Of a stretch of 64,000 nucleotides of DNA, positions 51,423 to 59,567 are shown one piece after another; the first letter of the stretch is position 1; the number at the start of each line of letters is the position of its first letter. The stretch lies in the NCBI RefSeq assembly GCF_000423665.1, contig NZ_KE384069.1:423588-487587 (forward strand). The letters are read 5' to 3'. The notes under the pieces are model-generated. The model ran no database searches. It was given only the letters and a program-made list of their open reading frames with translations, and was not told the DNA's origin. Position numbers and translations under genes: made by a program. This DNA comes from Solirubrobacter soli DSM 22325. GTDB taxonomy: Bacteria; Actinomycetota; Thermoleophilia; Solirubrobacterales; Solirubrobacteraceae.

Positions 51423-51983
51423 TCAGGCCGACAGGCCGTCGATCCAGGACGTCGCGTACTGCTCGCCGATCTCGGCCGCGGTGAAGCGCCCGCCGGGCCG
51501 GTACCACTGGTGCATCCAGTTGATCATCCCGAGGATGCCGTAGGCGGCCATCTTGGGGTCCACGTCGTCGCGCAGCACGCCTTCGGCGATGCCCTGCTCG
51601 ATCAGCGCGATCCACGACTGCTCGTACTCGCGTCGGGCTTCGGGGTCGGCGCGCTGGAGGATCGGGAAGAAGTCGCGCAGGTAGATCACGAGCTCCTCGT
51701 AGTTCTCGTCGAAGGCGCTCGTGCCGCGGACGATCGCGCGGCGGAGCTTCTCGCGCGCGGGGGCGTCGGACGCGACGATCTCGGCCATGTCGGCGCGGGC
51801 GTGCTCGAAGACCGGCGCGACGAGTTCGAGGAAGAGCTCCTGCTTGCCCTTGATGTGGGCATAGAGGCTGGAGATCGAGACGTCGGCGCGCTCGGCGATC
51901 GCGCGCACGGAGGTGCGCTCGTAGCCGTTCTCGCGGAAGACCGCCAGCGCGGCTTCGAGGATGGCGTCGCGGGCGGGCGGCAC
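51423..51983 (-). CDS. TetR-family regulator
   Basis: 186 residues from GTG 51983 (the frame is open back to TTG 52046). N-terminal TetR helix-turn-helix: I-L-E-A-A-L-A-V-F-R-E-N-G-Y-E-R-T-S-V and I-A-E-R-A-D-V-S, then S-L-Y-A-H-I-K-G-K. The ligand-binding part is helical. It resembles KstR2/FadR-like regulators of acyl-CoA genes. It is divergent from the AMP-ligase gene, with an operator-like site in the shared gap. Confidence 0.9.
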   Translation of the reverse strand: MPPARDAILEAALAVFRENGYERTSVRAIAERADVSISSLYAHIKGKQELFLELVAPVFEHARADMAEIVASDAPAREKLRRAIVRGTSAFDENYEELVIYLRDFFPILQRADPEARREYEQSWIALIEQGIAEGVLRDDVDPKMAAYGILGMINWMHQWYRPGGRFTAAEIGEQYATSWIDGLSA

Positions 51984-52045
51984 GGGCGGGGATCCTAGTC
52001 GCGGTTGCGCGCGGTCACGTGGCGTGGCAGTCTGCAGCCAAACCA

Positions 52046-52059
52046 ACCAACCGGATGGT
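52046..52059. promoter_or_regulatory. TetR-like operator ACCAACCGGATGGT
   Basis: A 14-bp palindrome that is symmetric except at one base pair of its half-sites, overlapping the AMP-ligase start codon (ATG 52055). Its half ACCAACCGG differs at one base from ACCAACCGA at 41725. Located in the gap between the TetR gene and the ligase gene, as expected for autorepression. Inferred. Confidence 0.45.
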
Positions 52060-53677
52060 CGTGAACTACATCGAAGCCACCACGCTGGGCCACCTCGTCG
52101 ACCGCCAGGCCGCGGCGACGCCGGAGCGCGAGGCGCTCGTGTTCCCGGACGCCCGCCTCACCTACGCGCAGCTCGCCGAGCGCAGCGACGCGTTCGCCCG
52201 CGCGCTGCTCGGACTCGGCGTCGAGGCCGGCGACAAAGTCGGCATCCTGCTCGCCAACCGGGTCGAGTTCGTGCTCGCGCTGTTCGGCGCGGCGAAGCTC
52301 GGCGCCGTCGTCGTCCCGGTCAACGCGCGCTTCAAGGTGTCCGAGCTCAGCCACGTCATCGGCCACTCCGACGCGCGGGTGCTGATCACCGCGGCGGCGC
52401 CCGACGGGACCGACTACCCCGAGCTGCTCACCCAGGTCTTCCCCGAGCTGCCCGAGCAGGACGCCCGCGCGCTGCGCCTCGCCGGCGCGCCCGCCTTGCG
52501 GCAGATCGTCGACCTCGACGCGGAGCGCCCGGGCCTGCTCGCCCGCGAGCAGTTCGAGGCGGGCGGGCAGGACCTCGGAGCGCGCGGCGTGCAGGTGCGG
52601 ATACGCGACGTGGCGATGCTCATGTACACGAGCGGGACGAGCGCGCGGCCGAAGGGCTGCCTGCTCACCCACGAAGCGCTCGTCCGCCACGGCGCCAACG
52701 TCGCCCGCGCCCGCTTCGACCTCACCGACCAGGACACCTTCTGGGACCCGCTGCCGCTCTTCCACATCGGCGGCATCGTGCCGATGCTCGGCACGTTCAG
52801 CGTCGGCGCGAAGTTCGTCCACGCCGGTCACTTCGAGCCCACGACCGCGCTGCGGATGCTCGAGGAAGAGCGCGCGACCGTGATCTACCCGGCGTTCGAG
52901 ACGATCTGGCTGCAGGTGCTCGACCACGACGCGTTCGACCGCCACGACCTCAGCGCGATCCGGATCATCCAGTCGATCTGCGTGCCGGAGCGGCTGATGC
53001 AGCTCGAGGCGCGGATGCCCTACGCCGCGCAGGTCTCCTCCTATGGCGCCACCGAGTGCTCGAGCAATCTCACGCTCACCCGCCCCGACGACGGGTACGA
53101 CGCGCGCATGAACACGCTCGGCCGCCCGCTCGAGGGGATGCAGGTCAAGATCGCCCACCCGGAGACCGGCGAGCGCCTGGAGCCGAACACCGTCGGCGAG
53201 CTGTGCTTCAAGGGCTACGCGCTGTTCGAGGGCTATTACAAGGATCCCGAGCTGACCGCCGCCGCGTTCGACGCCGAGGGCTACTTCCACTCGCAGGACC
53301 TCGCGAAGCTCGACGACGCCGGGCGCCTGACCTACGCGGGCCGCCTGAAGGACATGCTCAAGGTCGGCGGCGAGAACGTCTCCGCGCTCGAGGTCGAGGG
53401 CCATCTCGTCGGCCACCCGGCGGTGAGCATCGCCCAGGTCGTGGCGGCGCCGGATGCCAAGTACGGCGAGGTCGTCGCCGCGTTCGTCCAGCTCAAGCGC
53501 AATGCCACCGCGACGGAGGACGAGATCGTCGCCTACTGCCAGGGCCAGATCGCGAGCTACAAGGTCCCGCGGCACGTGCGGTTCGTCGACGAGTGGCCGA
53601 TGTCAGGCACGAAGATCCAGAAGTTCGTCCTGCGCGAAGCGATCGCGGCGGAGCTCGGTGCGCCCGTTCCGGGTTGA
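52055..53677 (+). CDS. AMP-forming acyl-CoA ligase
   Basis: 540 residues from ATG 52055 (GTG 52061 also fits). Adenylate-forming motifs: L-M-Y-T-S-G-T-S-A-R-P-K-G (P-loop), Y-G-A-T-E-C-S (ATP/AMP site), G-Y-F-H-S-Q-D-L-A (Asp for ribose) and later the G-R-L-K-D-M-L-K-V-G-G-E-N-V hinge. It ends with K-I-Q-K-F where Lys should be catalytic. It activates a fatty or other carboxylic acid to the acyl-CoA. The next gene starts before its stop (20 bp overlap). Confidence 0.93.
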   Translation: MVVNYIEATTLGHLVDRQAAATPEREALVFPDARLTYAQLAERSDAFARALLGLGVEAGDKVGILLANRVEFVLALFGAAKLGAVVVPVNARFKVSELSHVIGHSDARVLITAAAPDGTDYPELLTQVFPELPEQDARALRLAGAPALRQIVDLDAERPGLLAREQFEAGGQDLGARGVQVRIRDVAMLMYTSGTSARPKGCLLTHEALVRHGANVARARFDLTDQDTFWDPLPLFHIGGIVPMLGTFSVGAKFVHAGHFEPTTALRMLEEERATVIYPAFETIWLQVLDHDAFDRHDLSAIRIIQSICVPERLMQLEARMPYAAQVSSYGATECSSNLTLTRPDDGYDARMNTLGRPLEGMQVKIAHPETGERLEPNTVGELCFKGYALFEGYYKDPELTAAAFDAEGYFHSQDLAKLDDAGRLTYAGRLKDMLKVGGENVSALEVEGHLVGHPAVSIAQVVAAPDAKYGEVVAAFVQLKRNATATEDEIVAYCQGQIASYKVPRHVRFVDEWPMSGTKIQKFVLREAIAAELGAPVPG

Positions 53678-54725
53678 CATCGACCTCGAGCCGCTGCGCG
53701 CGCGGCTCCGGACGACCCGCTGGGCGGACGACTTCGGCAACGCGGACTGGACCTACGGCGTCGAGCGCGAGTGGCTGCGGGGGATGGTCGAGCATTGGTC
53801 GCGCTGGGACTGGCCCGAGGCGATCAACGCGGACCCGCAGTTCGTCACCGAGATCGACGGCATCCCGATCCACTTCGTCCACGTCCCCGGCGACGGTCCG
53901 CCGCTGCTGCTGACCCACGGCTGGCCGTGGACGTACTGGGACTACGCGCAGGTGATCGACGAGCTGCGCGGCGAGTTCGAGCTGATCGTGCCGTCATTGC
54001 CCGGCTACGCCTTCTCCACGCCGCTGCGGACCACGGGCGTGCACCCGGAGCGGGTCGCGGAGCTGTGGGTCGAGCTGATGCACCGGCTCGGCCACGAGCG
54101 GTTCGCCGCCGCCGGGGGCGACTGGGGCGCGATCGTCACCGCCGAGCTCGGCGCCCACCACGCCGACCACCTGACCGGCGTGTTCCTGACGATGCCGGTC
54201 TTCCCCGGCATCGACATGCGCGAGCTGCGCACCATGGAGTTCGCGCCGGACGAGGCATGGATGCCGGCGCGGCTCAAGGAGGCCAGCCGGATCACGCGCA
54301 GCCACTCGACGGTGCACAGCATCGACCCGCAGACGCTCGCCTATGCGCTCGTGGACTCGCCGGTCGGCACCGCGGCCTGGCTGTGGGAGCGCCGGGCGGC
54401 GTGGAGCGACGGTGGCATCGAGGTCTTCGACCGCGACTTCCTCTGCACGACCGCCTCGCTCTACTGGCTGACCGGGGCGATCGGCAGCTCGCTGCGCATC
54501 TACCACGAGCACTTCAACCGCCGCTGGGGTCTCGCGCGCATCGAGGCGCCGACCGGCGTCGCGGTGTTTCCCAAGGAGCTGATCCTGCTCCCGCGTGCCG
54601 TCGCCGAGGAGCGGATGAACCTCAAGCGCTGGACCGTGATGGAGCGCGGCGGCCACTTCGCCGCCGCCGAGCAGCCGGCCGCCGTCGCGGCCGAGCTGCG
54701 GGCGTTCTTCCTGCAACGCACTTGA
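53658..54725 (+). CDS. Epoxide hydrolase (EHN-type)
   Basis: 355 residues. N-terminal epoxide hydrolase region (F-R-V-D-I and T-R-W-A-D-D-F), then the alpha/beta domain with H-G-W-P-W-T-Y-W (oxyanion), nucleophile Asp in G-G-D-W-G-A and catalytic His in G-G-H-F-A. The G-G-D-W-G motif is typical of microsomal-type epoxide hydrolases. It could open lipid or sterol-derived epoxides. Start GTG 53658, overlapping the ligase stop. A TTGACG box at its end lies upstream of the acyl-CoA dehydrogenase gene. Confidence 0.9.
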   Translation: MRPFRVDIDLEPLRARLRTTRWADDFGNADWTYGVEREWLRGMVEHWSRWDWPEAINADPQFVTEIDGIPIHFVHVPGDGPPLLLTHGWPWTYWDYAQVIDELRGEFELIVPSLPGYAFSTPLRTTGVHPERVAELWVELMHRLGHERFAAAGGDWGAIVTAELGAHHADHLTGVFLTMPVFPGIDMRELRTMEFAPDEAWMPARLKEASRITRSHSTVHSIDPQTLAYALVDSPVGTAAWLWERRAAWSDGGIEVFDRDFLCTTASLYWLTGAIGSSLRIYHEHFNRRWGLARIEAPTGVAVFPKELILLPRAVAEERMNLKRWTVMERGGHFAAAEQPAAVAAELRAFFLQRT

Positions 54726-54747
54726 CGCCATCCGCTACGATGGAAAA

Positions 54748-54765
54748 ATCAAACGAGTGTTTGTT
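54748..54765. promoter_or_regulatory. TetR-like operator ATCAAACGAGTGTTTGTT
   Basis: CAAAC-GAGT-GTTTG is a perfect 5-bp inverted repeat at the centre of this 18-bp site, 12 bases before the acyl-CoA dehydrogenase ATG and just upstream of its AGGAGAG ribosome-binding site. Its left half-site ATCAAACGA is identical to one in the 41725 site. A possible -10 TACGAT precedes it at 54736. Confidence 0.55.
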
Positions 54766-54776
54766 CTAGGAGAGCG

Positions 54777-55940
54777 ATGGACTTCGAGCTGAGCGAGGAG
54801 CTGCGCCTGTTCCGGCGACAGGTCCGCAAGTGGGTGGACAAGGAGACACCCAAGGACTACGCGCGGGAGCTCGAGCGCAAGGAGCATGAGTATCCGTTCG
54901 AGTTGTGGGACAAGTTCACGAAGGCCGGCTACCACGGGCTGAGCGTCCCCGAGGAGTACGGCGGCGAGGGCGGCGACGTCATGACCCAGATGGTCCTGGC
55001 CCGCGAGCTGTGCCGCTCGCTCGGCGGCCTCAGCTGGGTCTGGGGGATCACGTCGTTCGCCGGGTCGAAGTCGGTCGGCCTGTACGGCTCAGGCGAGCAG
55101 AAGGAGCGCATCCTGCCGCGGATCGCCGAGGGCAAGCTGCGCTTCTCGATCGGCTTCACGGAGCCCGACGGCGGCACCGACGTGCTCGGCGCGATGAAGA
55201 CCCGCGCCGACAAGGTCGACGGCGGGTGGAGGATCAACGGCACGAAGATCTGGTGCTCGAGCGCCCACGTCGCGGACTACATCCTGCTGCTGGCGCGCAC
55301 GGACGACTCCGTGGTCAAGCGCCACCAGGGCGTCACGCTGTTCCTGCTGGACACGAAGGCCGCGGGCGTGAACATCACCGAGCTCGGAAAGCTCGGCATG
55401 CGCGCGATCGGCTCCTGCCAGGTCAACCTGCGCGACGTCTTCGTGCCGGACGCGGACGTCCTCGGCGAGCCCGGCCAGGCGTGGTACATGCTGCTGCCGA
55501 CGCTCAACAACGAGCGGATGATGGTCGGCGCGTTCTGCTGCGGGATCCTCGACGGGGTGCTCGAGGACGCGCTCGACTACGTCAAGCAGCGCTCCGCCTT
55601 CGGCAAGAAGATCGGCGAGTTCCAGACGATCCAGAACTACGTCGCGGAGATCGCGATGATGCGCGACCAGGCCGAGCTGATGGTCTACCGCGCGGCGAAC
55701 CTGCTCAACCAGGACAAGCCCTGCCATCTGGAGGCGAGCATGGCCAAGGTGGTGGCCTCTGAATACGCGGTCAAAGCCGCCGACCTGGGGATCTCGATCC
55801 TGGGCGGCATGGGCTACTCGGCCGACACCGACATGCAGCGCTACTGGCGCGACGCGCGGCTGTGGAAGATCGGCCCGATCACCAACGAGATGGCCCGCAA
55901 CGCGATCGCCGAGAACCTCGGCCTCCCGAGGTCGTTCTGA
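54777..55940 (+). CDS. Acyl-CoA dehydrogenase
   Basis: 387 residues. N-terminal helices with L-F-R-R-Q-V-R-K-W, middle domain with I-G-F-T-E-P-D-G-G-T-D and W-R-I-N-G-T-K-I-W-C-S-S, C-terminal helices with Q-R-S-A-F-G-K-K-I and L-G-G-M-G-Y-S. The catalytic Glu is not obvious at the usual C-terminal spot. Strong AGGAGAG ribosome-binding site. It passes electrons to EtfBA downstream; stop overlaps etfB (TGATG). Confidence 0.93.
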   Translation: MDFELSEELRLFRRQVRKWVDKETPKDYARELERKEHEYPFELWDKFTKAGYHGLSVPEEYGGEGGDVMTQMVLARELCRSLGGLSWVWGITSFAGSKSVGLYGSGEQKERILPRIAEGKLRFSIGFTEPDGGTDVLGAMKTRADKVDGGWRINGTKIWCSSAHVADYILLLARTDDSVVKRHQGVTLFLLDTKAAGVNITELGKLGMRAIGSCQVNLRDVFVPDADVLGEPGQAWYMLLPTLNNERMMVGAFCCGILDGVLEDALDYVKQRSAFGKKIGEFQTIQNYVAEIAMMRDQAELMVYRAANLLNQDKPCHLEASMAKVVASEYAVKAADLGISILGGMGYSADTDMQRYWRDARLWKIGPITNEMARNAIAENLGLPRSF

Positions 55941-56674
55941 TGAAGATCGTGGTGGCGGTCAAGCAGGTGGCGACCCCGGACGAGGACTTCGAGCTCGACG
56001 GGCTCGCGGTCGACGAGGACGCGCTGGAGTGGGACCTCAACGAGTGGGACACGTTCGCGATGGAGGCCGCGCTCGAGCTGCGCGGCGACGGTGAGGTCAT
56101 CGCCGTCACCGTCGGCAACGACGAGGCGCGCGACGGCCTGTTGACGGTGCTGGCGATGGGGGCCGACCGCGCCGTGCACCTGCGCACCGACGAGGTGCTC
56201 GACCCGCTCGCGATCGCGCGGCTGCTCGCGCCGGTCGTGCGCGAGGAGGCGCCGGACCTGGTGCTGTGCGGCGTGCAGTCCTCGGACGCCGTCAACGGCG
56301 CGACGGGTGTGGCGCTGGCGGGTCTGCTCCAGCTTCCCCGCGTCGCCGTGGTCAAGAAGATCGAGGTCGCCGACGGCGCCGCGACGGTCGAGCGCGAGCT
56401 CGAGGGCGGGTTGATCGAGCGGTTGCGGGTGCCCCTTCCGGCGCTGCTGACCGTGCAGACCGGCATCAACGAGCCGCGCTACGCGACGTTGCGCGGCATC
56501 CGCCAGGCGAGCGCGAAGCCGATGGACGTGCGCGAGGTCGACGCGATCGAGCCGGGCGCGCGGCTGGTGTCACTGGCGCCGCCGGCGAAGGGCGAAGGGG
56601 CCGACATGCTCGAAGGCGGCGCCGACGACATCGCGGCGCGGATCGCATCGATCATCAAGAGCAAGGTGGCGTAG
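55940..56674 (+). CDS. etfB: Electron transfer flavoprotein beta subunit
   Basis: 244 residues. M-K-I-V-V-A-V-K-Q-V at the start, L-N-E-W-D-T-F-A-M-E-A-A-L, a loop with D-L-V-L-C-G-V-Q-S-S-D (the AMP-binding site is near here) and R-Y-A-T-L-R-G-I. ATG overlaps the dehydrogenase stop by one base. Forms the heterodimer with EtfA to carry electrons from acyl-CoA dehydrogenase. Confidence 0.95.
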   Translation: MKIVVAVKQVATPDEDFELDGLAVDEDALEWDLNEWDTFAMEAALELRGDGEVIAVTVGNDEARDGLLTVLAMGADRAVHLRTDEVLDPLAIARLLAPVVREEAPDLVLCGVQSSDAVNGATGVALAGLLQLPRVAVVKKIEVADGAATVERELEGGLIERLRVPLPALLTVQTGINEPRYATLRGIRQASAKPMDVREVDAIEPGARLVSLAPPAKGEGADMLEGGADDIAARIASIIKSKVA

Positions 56675-56742
56675 ATGAGGAGCCCGATGACAGGGTCGCC
56701 GAGGGACCAAGCGAAGGTTTCGGGCATCTCGTGGGTGCCGTG

Positions 56743-57642
56743 GTGAGTGGGGTCCTGGTGATCGCCGAGGCGCGGCGCGGCGAGCTGCGCGACGTCAGCC
56801 TCGAGCTGCTGACGGCGGCGGCGACGATCGGCGGGCCCGTCGACGTCCTGCTCGTCGGAGACGCGCCGACCGAGGCGCTCAGCGGCGCCGACACGGTGCT
56901 GGTGGGGCGGCGCGAGCACTACGAGCCGCACGTCGCCGCCGCGGCGGCCAAGGCCGCGATCGAGCGCTTCGCGCCCGACGTGATCCTCGCGCCGCACAGC
57001 GTCGACGCGATGGGCTACGCGCCCGCGGTCGCGGCCGAGCTGGGCCTGGGGTTCGCGTCCGATGTCACCGGCGTGAACCCGGTCACGCGTGGCGCCTACG
57101 GCGACCGGCTCGTGGCGACGCTCGAGTTCGACGGGCCCGCGCTGCTGATGGTCCGCCCGGGTGCGTTCGAGGGCACGACCGCCACCGGCACCGCCACGGT
57201 CGAGGAACTCGCGGTCGACGAGTCGGTCGCGGTCGTCGAGCACCTCGGCTACGTCGAGGCCGAGGCGGGCGACGTGGACATCACGACGTCGGGCTTCCTG
57301 CTCTCGATCGGGCGCGGCGTCGAGGACGCCGACGGCGTGGCGGAGTTCGAGGAGATCGCGGAGAGGATCAGCGCGACGCTGGCGGTCTCGCGGCCGCTGG
57401 TCGACGCCGGGTTCGTCCCGGCGGCGCGGCAGGTCGGCCAGTCGGGGAAGACGGTCAAGCCCAAGGTCTATCTCGCGCTCGGCATCTCGGGCGCGATCCA
57501 GCACCTCGCCGGGATGCGCAAGGCGGACACGATCATCGCCGTCAACACCGATCCGGAGGCGCCGATCTTCCAGGTCGCCCACTACGGCGCCGTCGCCGAC
57601 CTCTACGACGTGGCACGGGCGCTGCCGCCGCACTTCGAGTGA
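56743..57642 (+). CDS. etfA: Electron transfer flavoprotein alpha subunit
   Basis: 299 residues from GTG 56743, slightly short of the usual 310-320. N-terminal domain, then the FAD-binding C-terminal part with G-Q-S-G-K-T-V-K-P, L-A-L-G-I-S-G-A-I-Q-H and I-I-A-V-N-T-D-P-E-A-P-I. The 68 bp between it and etfB has no ribosome-binding site of note and is unusual in an otherwise overlapping operon; GTG 56731 and 56740 are alternative starts. Stop overlaps the next gene (GTGA). Confidence 0.93.
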   Translation: MSGVLVIAEARRGELRDVSLELLTAAATIGGPVDVLLVGDAPTEALSGADTVLVGRREHYEPHVAAAAAKAAIERFAPDVILAPHSVDAMGYAPAVAAELGLGFASDVTGVNPVTRGAYGDRLVATLEFDGPALLMVRPGAFEGTTATGTATVEELAVDESVAVVEHLGYVEAEAGDVDITTSGFLLSIGRGVEDADGVAEFEEIAERISATLAVSRPLVDAGFVPAARQVGQSGKTVKPKVYLALGISGAIQHLAGMRKADTIIAVNTDPEAPIFQVAHYGAVADLYDVARALPPHFE

Positions 57643-59567
57643 CCCGCGAGGTCTTCTGGCACTTCCCGGGCTGGCTCGAGGCCCTCTGGTACGTCCTCGC
57701 GGTGGCATCGGTCGGCGTGTTCGCCTACGGGCTGTACGCGCCGCTGCGCCACTACAAGGACCTGCCGCGGCCGCTGCGCTACCGGGAGGCGCTGAAGACC
57801 GTCCTCAGCCACCGCACGATCCGCCGGCGCGACACGAAGGCCGGCATCGCCCACGCCGCGATGTTCTACGGCTTCGCGACGCTGTTCATCGGCACGGTCG
57901 TGCTGGCGATCAACACCGATGTGACCGAGCGCTTCTTCGGCTGGCGCTTCTTCAAGGGCGACTTCTACCGCTGGTACTCGCTGATCCTCGACGTGATGGG
58001 GATCGTGCTGCTCGCGGGCGTGCTCTACATGATGGTCCGCCGGGCGCTGGCGAGGCCGGCGAAGCTGACGTACCGCTGGGGGGACTGGGCGCTGGTGACC
58101 GGGCTGCTGTACCTGTTGGTCACGGGCTTCGTGCTCGAGGGCGTGCGGATCGCGATGGACGACCCACAGGACCTCGACTACAGCCCCGCGGGCTGGCTCG
58201 TGAGCCGCGCGTTCACGGGCATCGGCGACCTCGACGCGCTGCGGATGGGCCTGTGGTGGGCGCACGGGCTGGTGGCGCTCACGCTCGTGGCGGCGATCCC
58301 GTACACGAAGGCCACGCACATGCTCCAAGGGTTCCTCTCACTCGCTGCGCGCGACCCCAAGGCGGGGAAGCGCCTGCGGCCGGCGCCCGCGGACCAGCCC
58401 GCCGGGTACGCGACGCTCGAGGACTTCCTGCCGGTCCACCTGCTGCAGATCGACGCCTGCACCCGCTGTGGCAAGTGCCACGAGGCGTGCCCGGCGCTGG
58501 CCACCGGCAAGCCGCTGTCACCACGCGACGTCGTGCTCGACCTGCGCGACGTCCTCCGCTCCGGTGGTGGTCCTTCGCCGATCGCCCCCGAGACGATCTG
58601 GTCGTGCATGCAGTGCAACGCGTGTGTGGAGGTCTGCCCGGTCGGCATCGAGCAGGCGCCGATCATCAACCAGCTGCGCCGACGCGCGGTCGAGGAGGGC
58701 GAGCTGCCCGCGGAGCTGCAGTCGACGCTCCGGGTGGTGCAGAAGTCCGGCAACTCGTTCGGGGAGAACAAGCGCCGTCGCGGCAAGTGGACCAGCGAGC
58801 TGGACTTCGAGGTCCCGGACGCGCGCAGGCAGCCCGTCGACGTGCTCTGGTTCGTCGGCGACTATGCGTCCTTCGACCCGCGCTCCCAGGCGGTGTCGCG
58901 GTCGCTCGCGCGGCTGTACCGCGCGGCCGGCGTGGACTTCGGGATCCTCTACGACGGCGAGCGCACCGCCGGCAACGACGTGCGCCGGGTGGGGGAGGAA
59001 GGGCTCTGGGAGGCACTGGCGGAAGAGAACATCGGCACGCTCTCCGGCGCCGAGTTCAACCGCATCGTCACCTCGGACCCGCACTCGCTCAACACGCTGC
59101 GCAACGAGTACCCCGACCTCGGCGGCAGCTGGCCCGTGTCACACCACACGACGTTCCTGCTCGAGCTGATCGAGGCCGGAAGGCTCGACGTCGGCGGGCG
59201 GCTGCGCTACCGCGTGACCTACCACGATCCGTGCTATCTCGGCCGCCACAACGACGAGTACGAGGCGCCTCGCCGCATCCTGGAGCGGCTCGGGTGCACG
59301 CTCGTCGAGATGCCGCGCAACCGCGACAACTCCTTCTGCTGCGGCGCCGGCGGCGGCCGCATCTGGATCAAGGACGAGCTCGGCGCCGAGCGCCCGTCGG
59401 AGAACCGGATCCGCGAGGCCGCCGGCCTCGGCGAGCTCGACTACTTCGTCGTCGCCTGCCCGAAGGACGTGACGATGTTCGAGGACGCGATCAAGACCTC
59501 CGGCCACGAGGACCGGCTCGCCCTGCGCGAGCTCACCGAGCTGCTCGAGGAGGCGCTGCCGGGCTAG
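57639..59567 (+). CDS. etfD: Membrane ETF:menaquinone oxidoreductase-like Fe-S protein (EtfD type)
   Basis: 642 residues. About five N-terminal helices with His residues suited to haem or quinone binding (NarI-like), two 4Fe-4S clusters C-T-R-C-G-K-C-H-E-A-C-P (from Cys274) and C-M-Q-C-N-A-C-V-E-V-C-P (from Cys323), and two CCG domains with D-P-C-Y-L-G-R and S-F-C-C-G-A-G-G-G. This matches mycobacterial EtfD, which passes electrons from EtfBA to menaquinone. The GTG start overlaps the etfA stop. The stop shares CTAG with the MMPL gene. Confidence 0.9.
   Translation: MTREVFWHFPGWLEALWYVLAVASVGVFAYGLYAPLRHYKDLPRPLRYREALKTVLSHRTIRRRDTKAGIAHAAMFYGFATLFIGTVVLAINTDVTERFFGWRFFKGDFYRWYSLILDVMGIVLLAGVLYMMVRRALARPAKLTYRWGDWALVTGLLYLLVTGFVLEGVRIAMDDPQDLDYSPAGWLVSRAFTGIGDLDALRMGLWWAHGLVALTLVAAIPYTKATHMLQGFLSLAARDPKAGKRLRPAPADQPAGYATLEDFLPVHLLQIDACTRCGKCHEACPALATGKPLSPRDVVLDLRDVLRSGGGPSPIAPETIWSCMQCNACVEVCPVGIEQAPIINQLRRRAVEEGELPAELQSTLRVVQKSGNSFGENKRRRGKWTSELDFEVPDARRQPVDVLWFVGDYASFDPRSQAVSRSLARLYRAAGVDFGILYDGERTAGNDVRRVGEEGLWEALAEENIGTLSGAEFNRIVTSDPHSLNTLRNEYPDLGGSWPVSHHTTFLLELIEAGRLDVGGRLRYRVTYHDPCYLGRHNDEYEAPRRILERLGCTLVEMPRNRDNSFCCGAGGGRIWIKDELGAERPSENRIREAAGLGELDYFVVACPKDVTMFEDAIKTSGHEDRLALRELTELLEEALPG

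Noticed and set aside
51995..53575. 526-codon minus-strand frame opposite the acyl-CoA ligase
   Set aside because: Antisense shadow; ligase motifs are complete on the plus strand.
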